A stretch of DNA of 64,000 bases from Nocardia cyriacigeorgica (GTDB lineage: Bacteria; Actinomycetota; Actinomycetes; Mycobacteriales; Mycobacteriaceae): assembly GCF_010858045.1 (NCBI RefSeq), contig NZ_JAAGVC010000025.1:1-64000 (forward strand). The letters are read 5' to 3'. Both the position numbers and the translations under genes were made by a program. This document shows, one piece after another, positions 63,742 to 64,000 of this stretch. Every line of letters starts with the position of its first letter. Position 1 is the first letter of the stretch. Under the pieces are notes generated by a model that was not told the origin of the DNA, did not search any database, and was given only the letters and a program-made list of their open reading frames with translations.

Positions 63742-64000
63742 GTGCGATCGACCAGCTACCCCCACCTGTTCGAGCCTCTCGATCTCGGCCACACCACCTT
63801 GCGCAATCGCGTGATCATGGGGTCGATGCATACCGGCCTCGAAGATCGGGCCTGGGACACCAACCGGCTCGCGGCCTACTTCGCCGAACGCGCACGCGGC
63901 GGTGTCGGGCTCATCATCACCGGCGGCTACGCACCCAACCGCACCGGCTGGCTGCTGCCCTTCGGTGCCAAACTCACCAACAAGACCGAGGCCTACCGGC
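63742..64000 (+). CDS. fadH: FadH-like 2,4-dienoyl-CoA reductase (3' end outside window)
   Basis: 86 codons from GTG 63742 to the window edge. Old-yellow-enzyme start LFEPLDLGHTTLRNRVIMGSMHTGLE, then YFAERARGGVGLIITGG. This matches NADPH-dependent 2,4-dienoyl-CoA reductases, which have this FMN domain first. It removes conjugated double bonds in unsaturated fatty-acid breakdown. Confidence 0.85.
   Translation, partial: MRSTSYPHLFEPLDLGHTTLRNRVIMGSMHTGLEDRAWDTNRLAAYFAERARGGVGLIITGGYAPNRTGWLLPFGAKLTNKTEAYR

Overview
The window is high-GC actinobacterial chromosome, most likely from Nocardia or a close relative in the Nocardiaceae. The evidence is gene order. Several blocks match Mycobacterium tuberculosis gene neighbourhoods as I remember them: nei1-rpiB-mrx2-pepN, then DUF5130/ctaJ-like-aglA-glbO-HNH (Rv2464c to Rv2471); Rv2474c-like, thioesterase, NAD-GDH, ettA, second ssb (Rv2474c to Rv2478c); lpqS-like-cysK2-MFS (Rv0847 to Rv0849); and desA3 with its reductase (Rv3229c-Rv3230c). 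No sequence search was run, so names rest on motifs, length and synteny.

Layout. 1-6879 (minus): a type IV secretion/conjugation-like operon running off the left edge, headed by a PAS/GAF-like protein and followed by TcpC-like, two small membrane proteins, a VirB4-like ATPase and a polytopic VirB6/TrbL-like protein. 7167-9777: ROK protein, divergent WhiB-like protein, MerR regulator, tRNA-Pro and tRNA-Gly. 10073-21261: diguanylate cyclase, nei1, rpiB, M48 protease, mrx2, a ferredoxin-reductase-type flavoprotein, an ECF42 sigma/DGPF module, purC and pepN. 21393-23310: a ClpP pair with a PopR/ClgR-type regulator. 23450-29711: DUF5130, CtaJ-like, alpha-glucosidase, GlbO, HNH nuclease, an XRE-cupin regulator divergent from azlCD, and a conserved hypothetical. 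29736-37501: thioesterase, NAD-dependent glutamate dehydrogenase, EttA, second SSB. 37799-41026: PLP dehydratase, CopD-CtaG fusion, tRNA-Arg. 41195-46415: an ECF41 (SigJ-type) locus with its own promoter, a DoxX-like protein, a lipoprotein, two decayed genes and an NmrA-type reductase. 46543-50026: mmsA-mmsB (valine catabolism) and a divergent LysR regulator. 50113-52732: an ABC-2 exporter trio. 52956-56704: small secreted/lipoproteins and the lpqS-cysK2-MFS block. 56766-60969: membrane and hypothetical proteins, desA3 and its reductase, with a palindrome shared with a divergent TetR regulator. 61613-64000: a UMF1-type MFS protein, a PadR regulator and the start of a FadH-type reductase.

Strongest signals. 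The ClpP pair has one subunit with a complete Ser-His-Asp triad and a second in which the serine position is alanine; the neighbouring PopR-like regulator ends in Leu-Ala-Ala, which looks like a Clp degron. Two different ECF sigma loci each carry a promoter matching their own class consensus. The TetR palindrome between the desaturase operon and its regulator resembles FabR/DesT sites. Two adjacent genes in the ECF41 locus carry frameshifts or deletions. No gap between genes exceeds 300 bases; the longest (6880-7166, 9778-10072, 37502-37798) hold no gene I can support, apart from a hairpin just upstream of tRNA-Gly.
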